Assembly (NCBI GenBank): GCA_018261905.1
Contig: JAGTRU010000009.1
Coordinates: 124,001 to 188,000 of the forward strand
DNA length: 64,000 nt
Direction: 5' to 3'
From: Pseudomonadota bacterium
Lineage (GTDB): Bacteria; Pseudomonadota; Gammaproteobacteria; Burkholderiales; Rhodocyclaceae
The notes beneath the pieces were generated by a model. The model searched no databases, had not been told where the DNA came from, and saw nothing but the letters and a program-made list of their open reading frames with translations. Shown here in pieces: positions 24,457 through 33,638 of the stretch; positions within the stretch are counted from its first letter, which is position 1; each line of letters begins with the position of its first letter. The translations under genes were made by a program, and so were the position numbers.

Positions 24457-25034
24457 GGCTTAGCCCTGGGTCGGAAGTACAGGCCGGTCACCTGTGATTG
24501 CAGCACAAAGGTCGAGGTATTGTTATCAAGTTGCGCGCCGACGCCCTTGATCCAGGATGCGCCCTGGGTGATTTCGACCGGGCTGTTGGTGAACGCCAGG
24601 CCGGCTTCCGGCTGGGTAATCAGGTCGGGCATGCGGGCGACCATTTCCAGGCGATCCGGGGCGGCGGCCCGGGTGACGCTGACATTGTCCCAGAGAAATA
24701 CGGTTTCCCCGCGCGCCGTTATCTTGGCGTGATCGCCGGTCAGGGTGACCGGCGGCGACTCGGGGCGATAAGCGATGAGGACGGGAGACTTGACTTCGGA
24801 GCTGTCGTCGTCCGGATAATGCACGAGGTAGGGGGCGGTCAGGCGATATTTGACATTGCCGTTGTTGTCAAAGCGGCGGACCGTGAAGTTTTCGGCATAG
24901 GCGTCCGGGTCATGGCGCAACTTGCCATTGGTCTTGGGCGGTTCCGGTTCGACGGTTCGTTGCAGCCAGAAACTGAGACCGGCCAGCAAGGCCAGTAGAA
25001 CGATGGGGAACAGTTGGCTCGGCCAATGCTTCAT
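24453..25034 (-). CDS. lptC: LPS export ABC transporter component LptC
   Basis: 193 residues. One N-terminal membrane anchor (about 8-24) is followed by a periplasmic LptC fold (DAYAENFTVRRFDNNGNVKYRLTA, then SPVEITQGASWIKGVGAQLDN). LptC receives LPS from the LptBFG transporter and passes it to LptA, with which it overlaps by 4 bases, as does kdsC upstream. Confidence 0.93.
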   Translation of the reverse strand: MKHWPSQLFPIVLLALLAGLSFWLQRTVEPEPPKTNGKLRHDPDAYAENFTVRRFDNNGNVKYRLTAPYLVHYPDDDSSEVKSPVLIAYRPESPPVTLTGDHAKITARGETVFLWDNVSVTRAAAPDRLEMVARMPDLITQPEAGLAFTNSPVEITQGASWIKGVGAQLDNNTSTFVLQSQVTGLYFRPRAKP

Positions 25035-25558
25035 GGCGCGTCGAGGTAGGGGGCGAAGGCCGCTGCCAGTTTGCCCTGGGCGGCGAGAATGAATTCGATG
25101 GCTTCGCGCACGGCACCCCGCCCGCCGGCCGCCTCGGTGATGGTATGGGCGTGCTGTTTGACGATCGGGCGGGCGTTGGCGGGGGCGATGGCCAGGCCGC
25201 AGCGGGTCATGGCCGGCAGGTCGATGACGTCATCGCCCATGAAGGCGCAGTCGTCCCACTCGAGACCAAGCTTTTCCAGCAGGTCGCCGACAGCGGCCCG
25301 CTTGTTGGCGACGCCCTGGTAGACATGTTCGATGCCGAGATCGGCGGCGCGGGCGGCGACCACGCCGGACGTCCGGCCGGTCACGATGGCCAGTTCGAAT
25401 CCGGCGCGCTGCATGAATTTCAGGCCGAGGCCGTCCTGCACGTTGAAGGTCTTCAGTTCGCCGCCGTCGTCGGTGTAATGCAGGCCACCATCGGTCATCA
25501 CACCATCGATATCGAAGGCGACGAGTTTGATACGGGCGGCGCGGGTGTTAGCGTCCAT
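25031..25558 (-). CDS. kdsC: KDO 8-phosphate phosphatase
   Basis: 175 residues, HAD superfamily. Motif I is FDIDGVMTDG, motif II TGRTS and motif IV GDDVIDLP. It removes the phosphate from 3-deoxy-D-manno-octulosonate 8-phosphate to give KDO for the LPS core. Length is normal for the family. It sits between kdsD and lptC with overlapping ends, as is common. Confidence 0.95.
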   Translation of the reverse strand: MDANTRAARIKLVAFDIDGVMTDGGLHYTDDGGELKTFNVQDGLGLKFMQRAGFELAIVTGRTSGVVAARAADLGIEHVYQGVANKRAAVGDLLEKLGLEWDDCAFMGDDVIDLPAMTRCGLAIAPANARPIVKQHAHTITEAAGGRGAVREAIEFILAAQGKLAAAFAPYLDAP

Positions 25559-26556
25559 CAGATAACCTTGGCGGTGAACAGGTCGTGCATGTTGAGGGCG
25601 CCGACCAGCCGACCGTCGGCATCGACGACGAGGAGGGCGTTGATGCGCAGGCGTTCCATCATCTCGACGGCTTCGACGGCCAGGCGCTCGGGGCCGATGC
25701 TGCGTGGCGCCGGGTGCATGACCGAAGCGATCGTGCCCTGGCGCAGATCAAGGCGTTTTTCGAAGGCGCGGCGCAGGTCGCCGTCGGTGAAAATGCCGAG
25801 CGCCCGGTTCGCGCTATCGGTAATGGCGACCAGACCGAGGCCGCCGCGCGACATGGCGATGATGGCATCGCTGATGTCGGTTTCCGGTGCCACCCTCGGT
25901 AGCTGATCGCCGCCTCGCATGACGTCGCTGACATGGGTTAACAGGCGGCGACCGAGCGAGCCGCCGGGGTGCGAACGGGCGAAATCTTCCGGCCCGAAGC
26001 CGCGGGCATCGAGCAGGGCGACGGCCAGGGCGTCGCCGAGGGCGAGGGCGGCGGTGGTACTGGCGGTCGGCGCCAGATTGTGTGGACAGGCTTCCTGGGC
26101 GACGCCGGCGTCGAGATGAAGGTCGGCTTCGCGGGCCAGCGTCGAGGTTGGCACACCGGTCATCGAGATCAGCCGGGCGCCGGAGCGCTTGACCAGCGGG
26201 ACGATGCGCAACAATTCCTCGGATTCGCCGGAATTCGACAGGGCGAGCAGCACGTCGTCGCGGGTGATCATGCCGAGATCGCCGTGGCTGGCTTCGGCCG
26301 GATGCACGAAATAGGCCGGAGTACCTGTGCTGGCCATGGTCGCCGCGATCTTGCGGGCGATGTGGCCGGACTTGCCCATGCCGCTGACGATCAGCCGGCC
26401 GTGGCTGCCGAGAATGAGTTCGACGGCTTTGGCGAAGTCGCCGTTCAGTCTGCTGCGCAGCGCGTCGACCGCCGCCGCCTCGATGCTCAGGGTCTGACGA
26501 CCCAGTTCCAGAGCGCGTTCCGGGGAAAAACGAGAGGCTGATTGGCTTGGGTTCAT
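25558..26556 (-). CDS. kdsD: arabinose-5-phosphate isomerase
   Basis: 332 residues: a SIS sugar-isomerase domain (SGMGKSGHIARKIAATMASTGTP; SNSGESEE) at about 40-180, followed by two CBS domains (VSDVMRGGDQLP, then SVMHPAPRSIGP) at about 205-325. It converts ribulose 5-phosphate to arabinose 5-phosphate, first step of KDO synthesis. The start at 26556 gives the normal family length; a longer frame begins at 26682. It is first in the kdsD-kdsC-lptC-lptA run and diverges from the antiporter gene. Confidence 0.93.
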   Translation of the reverse strand: MNPSQSASRFSPERALELGRQTLSIEAAAVDALRSRLNGDFAKAVELILGSHGRLIVSGMGKSGHIARKIAATMASTGTPAYFVHPAEASHGDLGMITRDDVLLALSNSGESEELLRIVPLVKRSGARLISMTGVPTSTLAREADLHLDAGVAQEACPHNLAPTASTTAALALGDALAVALLDARGFGPEDFARSHPGGSLGRRLLTHVSDVMRGGDQLPRVAPETDISDAIIAMSRGGLGLVAITDSANRALGIFTDGDLRRAFEKRLDLRQGTIASVMHPAPRSIGPERLAVEAVEMMERLRINALLVVDADGRLVGALNMHDLFTAKVI

Positions 26557-26608
26557 GGGGGGGCTGCGGTTATGATGGCCGAAGTATACCTGAATCGCGA
26601 AAACGGCC

Positions 26609-28588
26609 TTGAGCGTCCTCTCCCTAATCCTCCTCTTGCTCGGCGCATCGGTTCTGGCGGTGGTCATTTTCCGCCGTTTCAACCTGCCGCCGGTGCTCGG
26701 CTATCTGCTGGTCGGTACCATCATCGGGCCGCACGCGCTGAATCTGCTGCGGGATGTCTACCGGGCCGAACAATTGGCCGAATTCGGCGTCGTCTTCCTG
26801 ATGTTTTCGATCGGCCTCGAATTTTCGCTGCCCAAGCTCTATGCCATGAAACGCATCGTCTTCGGGCTGGGCTTGCTGCAGGTGATCTTGAGCATGCTGT
26901 TGATAACCGGCCTGGTCATGCTGCTCGGCGTGAACTGGCAGTTGGGCATTGCCTTGGGCGGGGTTTTTGCGATGTCGTCGACGGCGGTGCTGACCAAGTT
27001 GCTGGCCGAGCGCATGCAGCTCGATTCGGCGCACGGGCGGGAGATCATGGGCGTTCTGCTGTTCCAGGATCTGGCCGTGGTGCCCTTGCTGGTGCTGATT
27101 CCTTCGCTGACCCAGCCGCCGGAGAAACTGGCCATGCTGCTCGGCATCGCGCTGCTCAAGGCGGTGGTGGTGCTGGCGGTGATCCTGGTCTTCGGCCAGA
27201 AACTGATGCGCAAGTGGTTCCATTTTGTGGCCCGCGCCAAGTCGTCGGAAGTGTTCGTCCTCAATGTGCTGCTGATCACCCTCAGTCTCGCCACCATTAC
27301 CGAACTGGCCGGCCTGTCGCAGGCGCTGGGCGCTTTCGTCGCCGGCATGCTGATTTCCGAGACGGAATACCGGCTGCAGGTGGAAGAGGACATCAAGCCC
27401 TTTCGCGATGTGCTGATGGGATTGTTTTTCGTCACCGTCGGCGTCAAGCTCGATCTCGGAATCCTGCTCGGCCTGTGGTGGCAGGTGCTGATCGGGTTGC
27501 TCGCCCTGCTCGTTCTGAAGAGTCTGGTCGTCGGTCTGCTTTCCTGGCGCCTCGGTTCGACGCCCGGCAACGGCATCCGTTCGGCCCTCTGGCTATGCGC
27601 CGGCGGCGAGTTCGGTTTCGTGCTGCTCGGCGAAATCAGCCATCTGCCGAAAGAAATCGAGCAACTGACCCTCACCGTGCTGGTGCTTTCCATGCTGGTC
27701 GCGCCGTTTGTCGTTCAGTACAGCGAAAAGCTGGTGATGCGCTTCGTCGCCAGCGAATGGTTGTTGCGCTCGATGCAACTGACGCAGATCGCCGCCCAGT
27801 CGATGGGCACGGAAAAGCACGCGATTCTTTGCGGCTTCGGGCGCAGCGGCCAATATCTCGCCCGCTTTCTCGGGCAGGAAGGTGTCAATTACATTGCCCT
27901 CGATATCGATCCGGATCGCGTTCGCGAAGCGGCGGCGGGGGGCGAAAATGTCGTTTTTGGTGATGCCGGGCGCAAGGAAGCCTTGATGGCGGCCGGCTTG
28001 ATGCGGGCCAGCGTCGTCGTGTTCACGATGAGCGATACGCCGCTCGCCGAAAAAGTCCTGCACCACGTCCAGTCAATGCGCCCCGATCTGCCGGTGATCG
28101 TCCGCACCTCCGACGAGCGCGACATGGCCCGGCTCTCCAAGGCGGGCGCCGCCGAGGTCGTGCCGGAAACGCTGGAAGCCAGCCTGATGCTGGCTTCCCA
28201 TGCCCTGGTCCTGGTCGGCGTGCCGCTCAACCGGGTGCTCAAGCGCATCCGCCTGATCCGCAGTCAACGCTACCGCTTGTTGCGCGGTTTCTATCGTGGC
28301 TTTTCCGACCGCGACGAAGACGAGGATCATCAGCCCCGTCTGCATTCCGTCTGGCTGACGCCGGGGGCGGCCGGGGTCGGCCAGACCCTGCGCGATCTCG
28401 ATTTGGAAAGTTTCGGCTGCGAAGTCAGCGCCATCCGGCGGCGCGGCATCCGGGCCGTCGAACCGGCGCCCGAGACGCGCCTGGAAGAAGGCGATGTCGT
28501 TGTCGTCCTGGGCGATCCCGAAGCCGTCACTGCCGCCGAAGAGCGCCTGCTCAAAAACGAAAAGGCCCGCCGCAGCGGGCCGAAGTAG
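26609..28588 (+). CDS. Kef-type monovalent cation/proton antiporter
   Basis: 659 residues. About 12 membrane helices form the CPA2 antiporter domain (residues 1-390), with GPHALNLL and FVAGMLISETEYR typical of the family. A TrkA-N domain (residues about 405-525) has the NAD-binding motif CGFGRSGQYLARFL, and a TrkA-C domain closes the protein. It exports K+ or Na+ in exchange for protons. The start is a TTG at 26609 with no clear ribosome-binding site; no ATG fits. A GC-rich stem near 28564-28581 lies within its last codons. Confidence 0.92.
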   Translation: MSVLSLILLLLGASVLAVVIFRRFNLPPVLGYLLVGTIIGPHALNLLRDVYRAEQLAEFGVVFLMFSIGLEFSLPKLYAMKRIVFGLGLLQVILSMLLITGLVMLLGVNWQLGIALGGVFAMSSTAVLTKLLAERMQLDSAHGREIMGVLLFQDLAVVPLLVLIPSLTQPPEKLAMLLGIALLKAVVVLAVILVFGQKLMRKWFHFVARAKSSEVFVLNVLLITLSLATITELAGLSQALGAFVAGMLISETEYRLQVEEDIKPFRDVLMGLFFVTVGVKLDLGILLGLWWQVLIGLLALLVLKSLVVGLLSWRLGSTPGNGIRSALWLCAGGEFGFVLLGEISHLPKEIEQLTLTVLVLSMLVAPFVVQYSEKLVMRFVASEWLLRSMQLTQIAAQSMGTEKHAILCGFGRSGQYLARFLGQEGVNYIALDIDPDRVREAAAGGENVVFGDAGRKEALMAAGLMRASVVVFTMSDTPLAEKVLHHVQSMRPDLPVIVRTSDERDMARLSKAGAAEVVPETLEASLMLASHALVLVGVPLNRVLKRIRLIRSQRYRLLRGFYRGFSDRDEDEDHQPRLHSVWLTPGAAGVGQTLRDLDLESFGCEVSAIRRRGIRAVEPAPETRLEEGDVVVVLGDPEAVTAAEERLLKNEKARRSGPK

Positions 28589-28599
28589 CCGGCCTGGGT

Positions 28600-29250
28600 T
28601 CAGAAGGCCTGGCAAACGACGTAACTCTTATTGCCTTCGTAAGCCGTATCCCCCGGCTTGGTCTTGTCCGTCGCTGTTTCCTGGGCGCGTAAGCTTCCCC
28701 GGTTTGGCGTGCCGTCATCCAGGTTGACGTCCAGTTGCTGCGCCAGCTTGCCGTTGAGACCGCTGGAACAGAGATAGTAGGTGCCGCTCATTTCCAGTAT
28801 CGGTGCCGTCATCTGCATGCCGACCTGGCCACCTTCGGCATTGGCCGGCAAGCCGGCCGTGCCGGTGGTGGAAAAATCGGTGGAACCGGTAGCCAGGCCG
28901 GCCAGGCGAATGTGCTGCCAGAACAGGACATTCTCGTTCGTCAGGTCCGTGGAGTTCCAGTCGCCTTCGATAATACCGTTGCCGGCCTTGCTGCCGACCG
29001 GGGTGGTGGCAAGTGTCGCCGTAGCGCCAAGATGGCTGGTGACGAGCGGGTCGTCGCCGGGGAGGCGCTTGAATTTGTCCTGGTAGGCGTAGATGAAAAG
29101 CGGGATGGAGCGAAAGTCGCCGGCCAGATTCTTTACCTTGGCGCTGTTGATCAGTTCCTGGCCCTTGAAGACACCGCCCAGCAACAGACCGATGATGACG
29201 AGAACAATGGCGATTTCGACGAGGGTGAAGCCATGTTGGTAGCGATGCAT
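28600..29250 (-). CDS. prepilin-like protein
   Basis: 216 residues. The leader MHRYQHG ends at the prepilin peptidase site G/FTLVE with Glu at +5, and a hydrophobic helix follows (IAIVLVIIGLLLGGVFKG). The rest is a pilin-like globular domain with a probable disulfide (LCSSG and VCQAF). It is the last gene of the secretion operon, after a 93-base gap, and its high Gly/Thr content fits a major pilin or pseudopilin. Confidence 0.88.
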   Translation of the reverse strand: MHRYQHGFTLVEIAIVLVIIGLLLGGVFKGQELINSAKVKNLAGDFRSIPLFIYAYQDKFKRLPGDDPLVTSHLGATATLATTPVGSKAGNGIIEGDWNSTDLTNENVLFWQHIRLAGLATGSTDFSTTGTAGLPANAEGGQVGMQMTAPILEMSGTYYLCSSGLNGKLAQQLDVNLDDGTPNRGSLRAQETATDKTKPGDTAYEGNKSYVVCQAF

Positions 29251-29343
29251 GATCTTCTCCGGTTAAGTGTTTGGGGAATTTGCCCAGGAAATAATATGCC
29301 TATGACATTATTTTGCGGTGTATTTTTGTAAAGCGCAGCCCCC

Positions 29344-30123
29344 TCAGGGAAGACGGCCGGCGGCGAGCAGGCGGCTGTAGTAGAGGTTCGACGATAGCCA
29401 GACCAGGTGGTCGTCAAACTCGTTCGGCGGCAGGCTCTGGGAGTGCGAGACGAACAGTCGGTCGTTATTGGCATTGGCCTGTTCGTCGCTGCCGGCCGCG
29501 GTCTGTTTGCCGTTCTTGCCCGGCGAAAAAATGACGGCCACGGCATCCTTGGTAAGGACCTGGCCGCTGGCGCATTCCGCACTGCCGGCGCTTCCCGTGC
29601 TGCCGCTGGCGCTGGTGCAGACGCGCAGGTCCGGGAGCGGTGGGTGGTCGCTGTTCCAGGCGTTGCGGACGCCATTTTCGTTACTCAGGCAATAATTCGC
29701 GCCGCAGGCCGGATTGGTAAAGGCGCTGATCGCGTAGCGCAGCGGGTTTCCCCAAGGGTCGACGGCATAGCCGGACGTGTCGACCGGATGAATGCCCAGG
29801 CTGATGGCCGGCAGGTAGCCATCCCAGGGATGGGTGCAATTGCCGCCGGGGCCCGTCGATTCGCTGCCGTTACTGGCCGGTGCGGCCGGGCATGGCAGGC
29901 GGCCATGGCGGCTGGCGAAGCCGAGCAGGGCCTCGCTGGCGTTGGCCAGTTGCTGCTCGGCGTCTTCTCTGGCCGCCGTTTCGCGCAGGGCGGAAAAGCC
30001 GAGCAACATGCTATTGGCCAGCAGGCCGACGATGACCAGCACGATACTGAGTTCGAGCAGCGAAAAGCCCGCCGGCCGGGAGCCTCGTCGTTTTCGCCGA
30101 GCGTCAGTAGGCGATTCGGTCAT
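29344..30123 (-). CDS. prepilin-like protein, MSHA/GspH type
   Basis: 259 residues. The leader is longer (22 residues, rich in Arg) and ends at AG/FSLLELSIVLVIVG with Glu at +5. The globular part has the LPCPA motif, the CTHPWDGYLPA motif and the NDRLFVSHSQSL ending seen in prepilins of betaproteobacterial MSHA-type clusters, with several Cys pairs. It overlaps the upstream gene by 20 bases, which supports the start at 30123. Confidence 0.87.
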   Translation of the reverse strand: MTESPTDARRKRRGSRPAGFSLLELSIVLVIVGLLANSMLLGFSALRETAAREDAEQQLANASEALLGFASRHGRLPCPAAPASNGSESTGPGGNCTHPWDGYLPAISLGIHPVDTSGYAVDPWGNPLRYAISAFTNPACGANYCLSNENGVRNAWNSDHPPLPDLRVCTSASGSTGSAGSAECASGQVLTKDAVAVIFSPGKNGKQTAAGSDEQANANNDRLFVSHSQSLPPNEFDDHLVWLSSNLYYSRLLAAGRLP

Positions 30124-32692
30124 TGAAGTCGGAACGCGGCGCCCTGGCCGAGAAATGATTGCTCGGGGCGCTGGCCGCGCCATCGCGGGATGGGTCGGCA
30201 TTCTGTCCTTCGAGGAAATTGGCCACTGTCGGCCGGTCGCGGTTCTGCTGCGGCAGTGCCGGGCCGGCGGCCAGGGCCACCAGACGGTAGGGGCCCTGGC
30301 CGTTGATCCAGAGCGAACCCGGCACGGCCTTGAGCGGGTTGCCGATCTGGAAAAATAGCGTGGGCGCCCACTGGTTGTCGTTCCACCAGCTCTTCCTGCC
30401 GGGCAGCAGGAAGTCGCAACGGGCGCTCAGCCAGACCAGCGGTTGCGCGCTGGCCGTGGTCGTCGACAAACTATCGGCCAGCGTTCGTTGCCTGGTCAGC
30501 AGAGTAGCTAGCTGATCGCCGGTGGCAGCCAGGGCGCTGGCGGCTTTCAGCGGATAGTCGCTGTCCGGGTGGTCGATTGCGGCCTGCAACAATTCGCCGC
30601 TTCCTTTCTTTTCATCGATGCTGCTCAGCGCATTTGCCGCGGCGCGATAAGCCGAATCGGGCAAAACGCTGGCCTCGGCGGCTTGCCTGTCGCGGGTCAC
30701 GGGATCGGCCATGGCCAGGGGGGCGCTACGGCTGGCACTGGCGGCAATGATCTGCGTCCACTGCGCGATCATGCCGGCTGCCTCGCCCAGACTCGTGGCG
30801 TAGGGCAACAGGTCGCTCGGGGTGCCGTCGAGGGCCGTGAAATTGTCCCGGGCCGTCCGGTAGGTGCGCAAGGCAGCGAGCACGCTGGTCCGGCTCAGAT
30901 TGTTGTCGTTGTTTTCGTTGTCGGCGATGCTGCCGACCAGCGCCCGGGTCTGGGCGATGGCGAGGCTGGTCGCCGCGCCGATCCCGGCATAGTCCGCGGG
31001 CGCCGCCCGGGCAGCCTGGCGTGCAGCCAGCAGAGCGGCGCTGGCCTGCGCCTGAGTGGTGACGATACTTTCCTGCCCGCTGCTGATTTCGGCGATCCTT
31101 TGGCTGGCGGCATCCAGCCCGGCGAGCAGGGCCGTCGCGTTTTGTTGGGCCGGGTCGTCGGCCAGGGCTGCGTTGAGGGTTTCGAGAAGACTGGCGTAGT
31201 CCGCGATTTCCTGGGCCAGGACATTGACCCGGCTGGCCTGCAACGCGCCGCCCAGGCTTGTCGTCGAGGCGAGCAACTGCTCGGTTGCCGCCTTGGCGGT
31301 GGCGAGCCGCGCCGCGTCGGCGCTCTCGGCCGTGGCGGCCAGGGCCGCCCGCTGGGCCGCCTGCGCCGCTTGCTGACTGGCGGCGAGGGCCGTTGCCAGG
31401 TCGTGGCGCGGCGTGCTGCTGGCGGCCAGCAGCCGGCTGATCTCGGCCACGCCGGCGAGCAGTTGACCAGGGGTTTCGGCCATGCCGAGGACGGCATTGC
31501 GGCGCGCCAGTTCCTGCGGGAAAGGATCGGCCCCGAATTCACCGAGCAGCTCGGGCAGCGAGTCGAGGCTGGCCTCGCCACTTTGACTCTGGCGGCGTAT
31601 GGCGCTGCCTTCGGCGGGGCTGATTTGACCATCGCCGGCGGCCGCGGCAATGGTTGAATCAATCGCCAGCAGTTGCTCGCTGATACTGTCGGCCGCTTGT
31701 TTGAGCCGATTGCTGGTCAGGAAAATGACTTCTGACAGGTTGCGCGCCTGCACCAGCAGGTCGCGCAGGCCGGTGAGCCGAGCCAGTTGCTGGCTGGCAT
31801 CGCCACTGCCAAGCTGCGCTGCCACTTGTGCCATCTGGGCAAGGTTTTCCTTGAGGGCGGCGGCCGCGCCGGCCCCCGGCTGAGTGGCCGGGAGACGTCC
31901 GAAGCGGCTGCCGCTTTTGCCATGCCCATCGCCAGCGGCGAGCGGGGCGGCCCACGGGTAGCGCTGGCCGGCGTTGGCCGGCGCATCGGCATGCCGTTCT
32001 AGACAATTCAGCACCTCACCGGCGATCCGCTTGTCGACGGCGGCCATCAACTCCTGGCGAGTGATGACCAGAAGTCGGTCGTTAAAGTCGGGACCCGGTG
32101 GGCCGCTGCGGTAGCCGTTGTGCTGACCGTTGCCGCCGTCAAGATAATCGGCGATCTGGTTCGATGGCCGCAATTGCCCCGCCAACGGGGCGCCAGCCGC
32201 CATGACAATGGCCGCGATGTCGCCTCTGCCATCCACTTCGAGCGCCATGGGCGTGGTGCTGTTGATCGGCTGGGCGCTGTCGTCATCGCGCAAGCTCGGG
32301 GACAGCGCGTACCAGAGGCGAGTCCCCGTGTCGTCCTGCAACTCCGGCAGGTCCAGTGTCAGCCACGGCAACCAGCCGACGTAACTCGGACAATGGTTGC
32401 CGGCCAGCATGTCGGCTTTGCCATCGCCGGGAAAGTTGTACAAGCCGGCGCTGGTCGTGACCAGGTCGGGGCAGGGCAGACTGCCGGGACGGTTGGCATC
32501 GGTGACGGCGCGGGCGATCAGGGCGGCCTTGGCCTGAACAAGCTGGGCAGCCAGCCGGCTGTCGGCGCGGCCGTCGCTGAAGCGCGCATTCGCCGTGCGG
32601 TAGATGGCGTAGCCCGCCCCTACCGTCAAGGCGAAGACCAGCAGCCAGAGGACAAAGCCGCCTTGTTTGGGGCACTGTCGCCGCGCCTTCAT
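30104..32692 (-). CDS. prepilin-like protein with giant Ala-rich insertion
   Basis: 862 residues. The start at 32692 overlaps the previous stop (ATGA). The N-terminus, QGGFVLWLLVFALTVGAGY, resembles a prepilin signal but lacks Glu at +5. Residues about 70-230 carry the prepilin-type motifs LPCPD, RLWYALSP and PDFNDRLLVITRQEL. The final 95 residues carry the matching half (WWNDNQWAP, VANFLEGQNAD, SDFNDRIAY). Between them, at about 275-760, lies an alanine-rich stretch predicted to be almost entirely helical and coiled-coil-like, with no known domain. It looks like a pilin-associated fold split by a long rod, perhaps a minor pilin or assembly adaptor. Confidence 0.8.
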   Translation of the reverse strand: MKARRQCPKQGGFVLWLLVFALTVGAGYAIYRTANARFSDGRADSRLAAQLVQAKAALIARAVTDANRPGSLPCPDLVTTSAGLYNFPGDGKADMLAGNHCPSYVGWLPWLTLDLPELQDDTGTRLWYALSPSLRDDDSAQPINSTTPMALEVDGRGDIAAIVMAAGAPLAGQLRPSNQIADYLDGGNGQHNGYRSGPPGPDFNDRLLVITRQELMAAVDKRIAGEVLNCLERHADAPANAGQRYPWAAPLAAGDGHGKSGSRFGRLPATQPGAGAAAALKENLAQMAQVAAQLGSGDASQQLARLTGLRDLLVQARNLSEVIFLTSNRLKQAADSISEQLLAIDSTIAAAAGDGQISPAEGSAIRRQSQSGEASLDSLPELLGEFGADPFPQELARRNAVLGMAETPGQLLAGVAEISRLLAASSTPRHDLATALAASQQAAQAAQRAALAATAESADAARLATAKAATEQLLASTTSLGGALQASRVNVLAQEIADYASLLETLNAALADDPAQQNATALLAGLDAASQRIAEISSGQESIVTTQAQASAALLAARQAARAAPADYAGIGAATSLAIAQTRALVGSIADNENNDNNLSRTSVLAALRTYRTARDNFTALDGTPSDLLPYATSLGEAAGMIAQWTQIIAASASRSAPLAMADPVTRDRQAAEASVLPDSAYRAAANALSSIDEKKGSGELLQAAIDHPDSDYPLKAASALAATGDQLATLLTRQRTLADSLSTTTASAQPLVWLSARCDFLLPGRKSWWNDNQWAPTLFFQIGNPLKAVPGSLWINGQGPYRLVALAAGPALPQQNRDRPTVANFLEGQNADPSRDGAASAPSNHFSARAPRSDFNDRIAY

Positions 32693-33051
32693 TGTGGCGA
32701 TGGCGCCGGCTTGATCGTCAGTTGGCCGTCGCCGAGCAGGCTGCGGCGTTGGCCGGTGCGCCGCTGATAGCTGTCGCCAACGGCGAGCGCCGGCAAGGCA
32801 TCGGCCTCCCTTTCGGCGGGTCGGCCATTGATCCATTGCTGCCGCCGGTCGTTGTGCCGTATTTCGCCATTCAAGGTGAGACGGTTGTCTTCGGGCTCGG
32901 CCTCGGTTGTGTTGAGACGCCGGCGATCAAGCTCGGCGCGTTGCTCGGCGCTGAAGAACAGGCGTCCCAAAGCGGCGCTTTCGGCATGGGCGGGCGGGCC
33001 GGGCAGCGCCATGCCCAACAACAGAAGGAGGTGACGGGCGACGACTTTCAT
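32689..33051 (-). CDS. small exported assembly protein (MshK/PilP-like position)
   Basis: 120 residues. A signal peptide ends near residue 20 (AHA). The rest (DNRLTLNGEIRHNDRRQQWINGR) is short, basic and shows the 'L-x-G-x-I' core seen in MshK/GspC-like small periplasmic proteins. Overlapping ends with both neighbours place it in the operon. Family assignment by position is inference. Confidence 0.65.
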   Translation of the reverse strand: MKVVARHLLLLLGMALPGPPAHAESAALGRLFFSAEQRAELDRRRLNTTEAEPEDNRLTLNGEIRHNDRRQQWINGRPAEREADALPALAVGDSYQRRTGQRRSLLGDGQLTIKPAPSPQ

Positions 33052-33638
33052 TGGCTGGCCGCTACCGGTTTGATGGTGATCCAGTCCATGTCGCATTCGA
33101 CGTCCAGGAAGGCTTCGGCGAGGTTTTCCGAGGCGCGTGCCAGATGGCAGCGACGCGTCAGAACGAAAGCCGGGGCTTGTTTCTCGATGCGCTCGAGCAG
33201 GCGGAGCAGGTCGCTTTCGTGCAGCAGCTTGGCGCGCAGGTGCAGGCGACTGCTGAAATAGTCATGGCCGGGGCGGCCGGCGCCAGCCAGCGGGGTCGCC
33301 GGGGAAAAATCGTAATCCATGGCGGGTAGCCCCAAAGCGTGGTGGGCGTCGTGCAGCACTTCGTCCCATTGCCGGCGATTTTCCTCGCCGACCATTCCGG
33401 ACGCCTGCCACTGGCGAAATAGTCGGGCGCGCTCGGTTAACTCGTGTGCTTCGCCATCCGCCTGCCGTAACTGTTGCTCGAGGCGCAAGTGGCTGGCTCG
33501 TTGCGCTTCATGTTGGCGTTGGGCGCTGGCCAGTTGGCCGTCGCTCCAGAAGCCGAGAAGCCCGGCCAGAGCGAGGCTGGCGCTGGCGCCGAGCAAGGCC
33601 CAACGGAGTTTGCCGAAGTCGCGGGCGGTTGGTTTCAT
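33048..33638 (-). CDS. PilO/MshJ-like inner-membrane assembly protein
   Basis: 196 residues. One N-terminal membrane helix (about 13-30) is followed by a coiled coil (about 35-75, ASHLRLEQQLRQADGEAHEL) and a small ferredoxin-like domain. This layout is that of PilO/GspM/MshJ proteins, which form the inner-membrane ring with PilM/N-like partners. It overlaps both neighbouring genes by 4 bases. Confidence 0.75.
   Translation of the reverse strand: MKPTARDFGKLRWALLGASASLALAGLLGFWSDGQLASAQRQHEAQRASHLRLEQQLRQADGEAHELTERARLFRQWQASGMVGEENRRQWDEVLHDAHHALGLPAMDYDFSPATPLAGAGRPGHDYFSSRLHLRAKLLHESDLLRLLERIEKQAPAFVLTRRCHLARASENLAEAFLDVECDMDWITIKPVAASQ

Noticed and set aside
28564-28581. Terminator inside the end of the antiporter gene
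   Set aside because: GGCCCGC-CGCA-GCGGGCC is a stem but lies within the coding sequence and lacks a T-run; it may be chance in GC-rich DNA.
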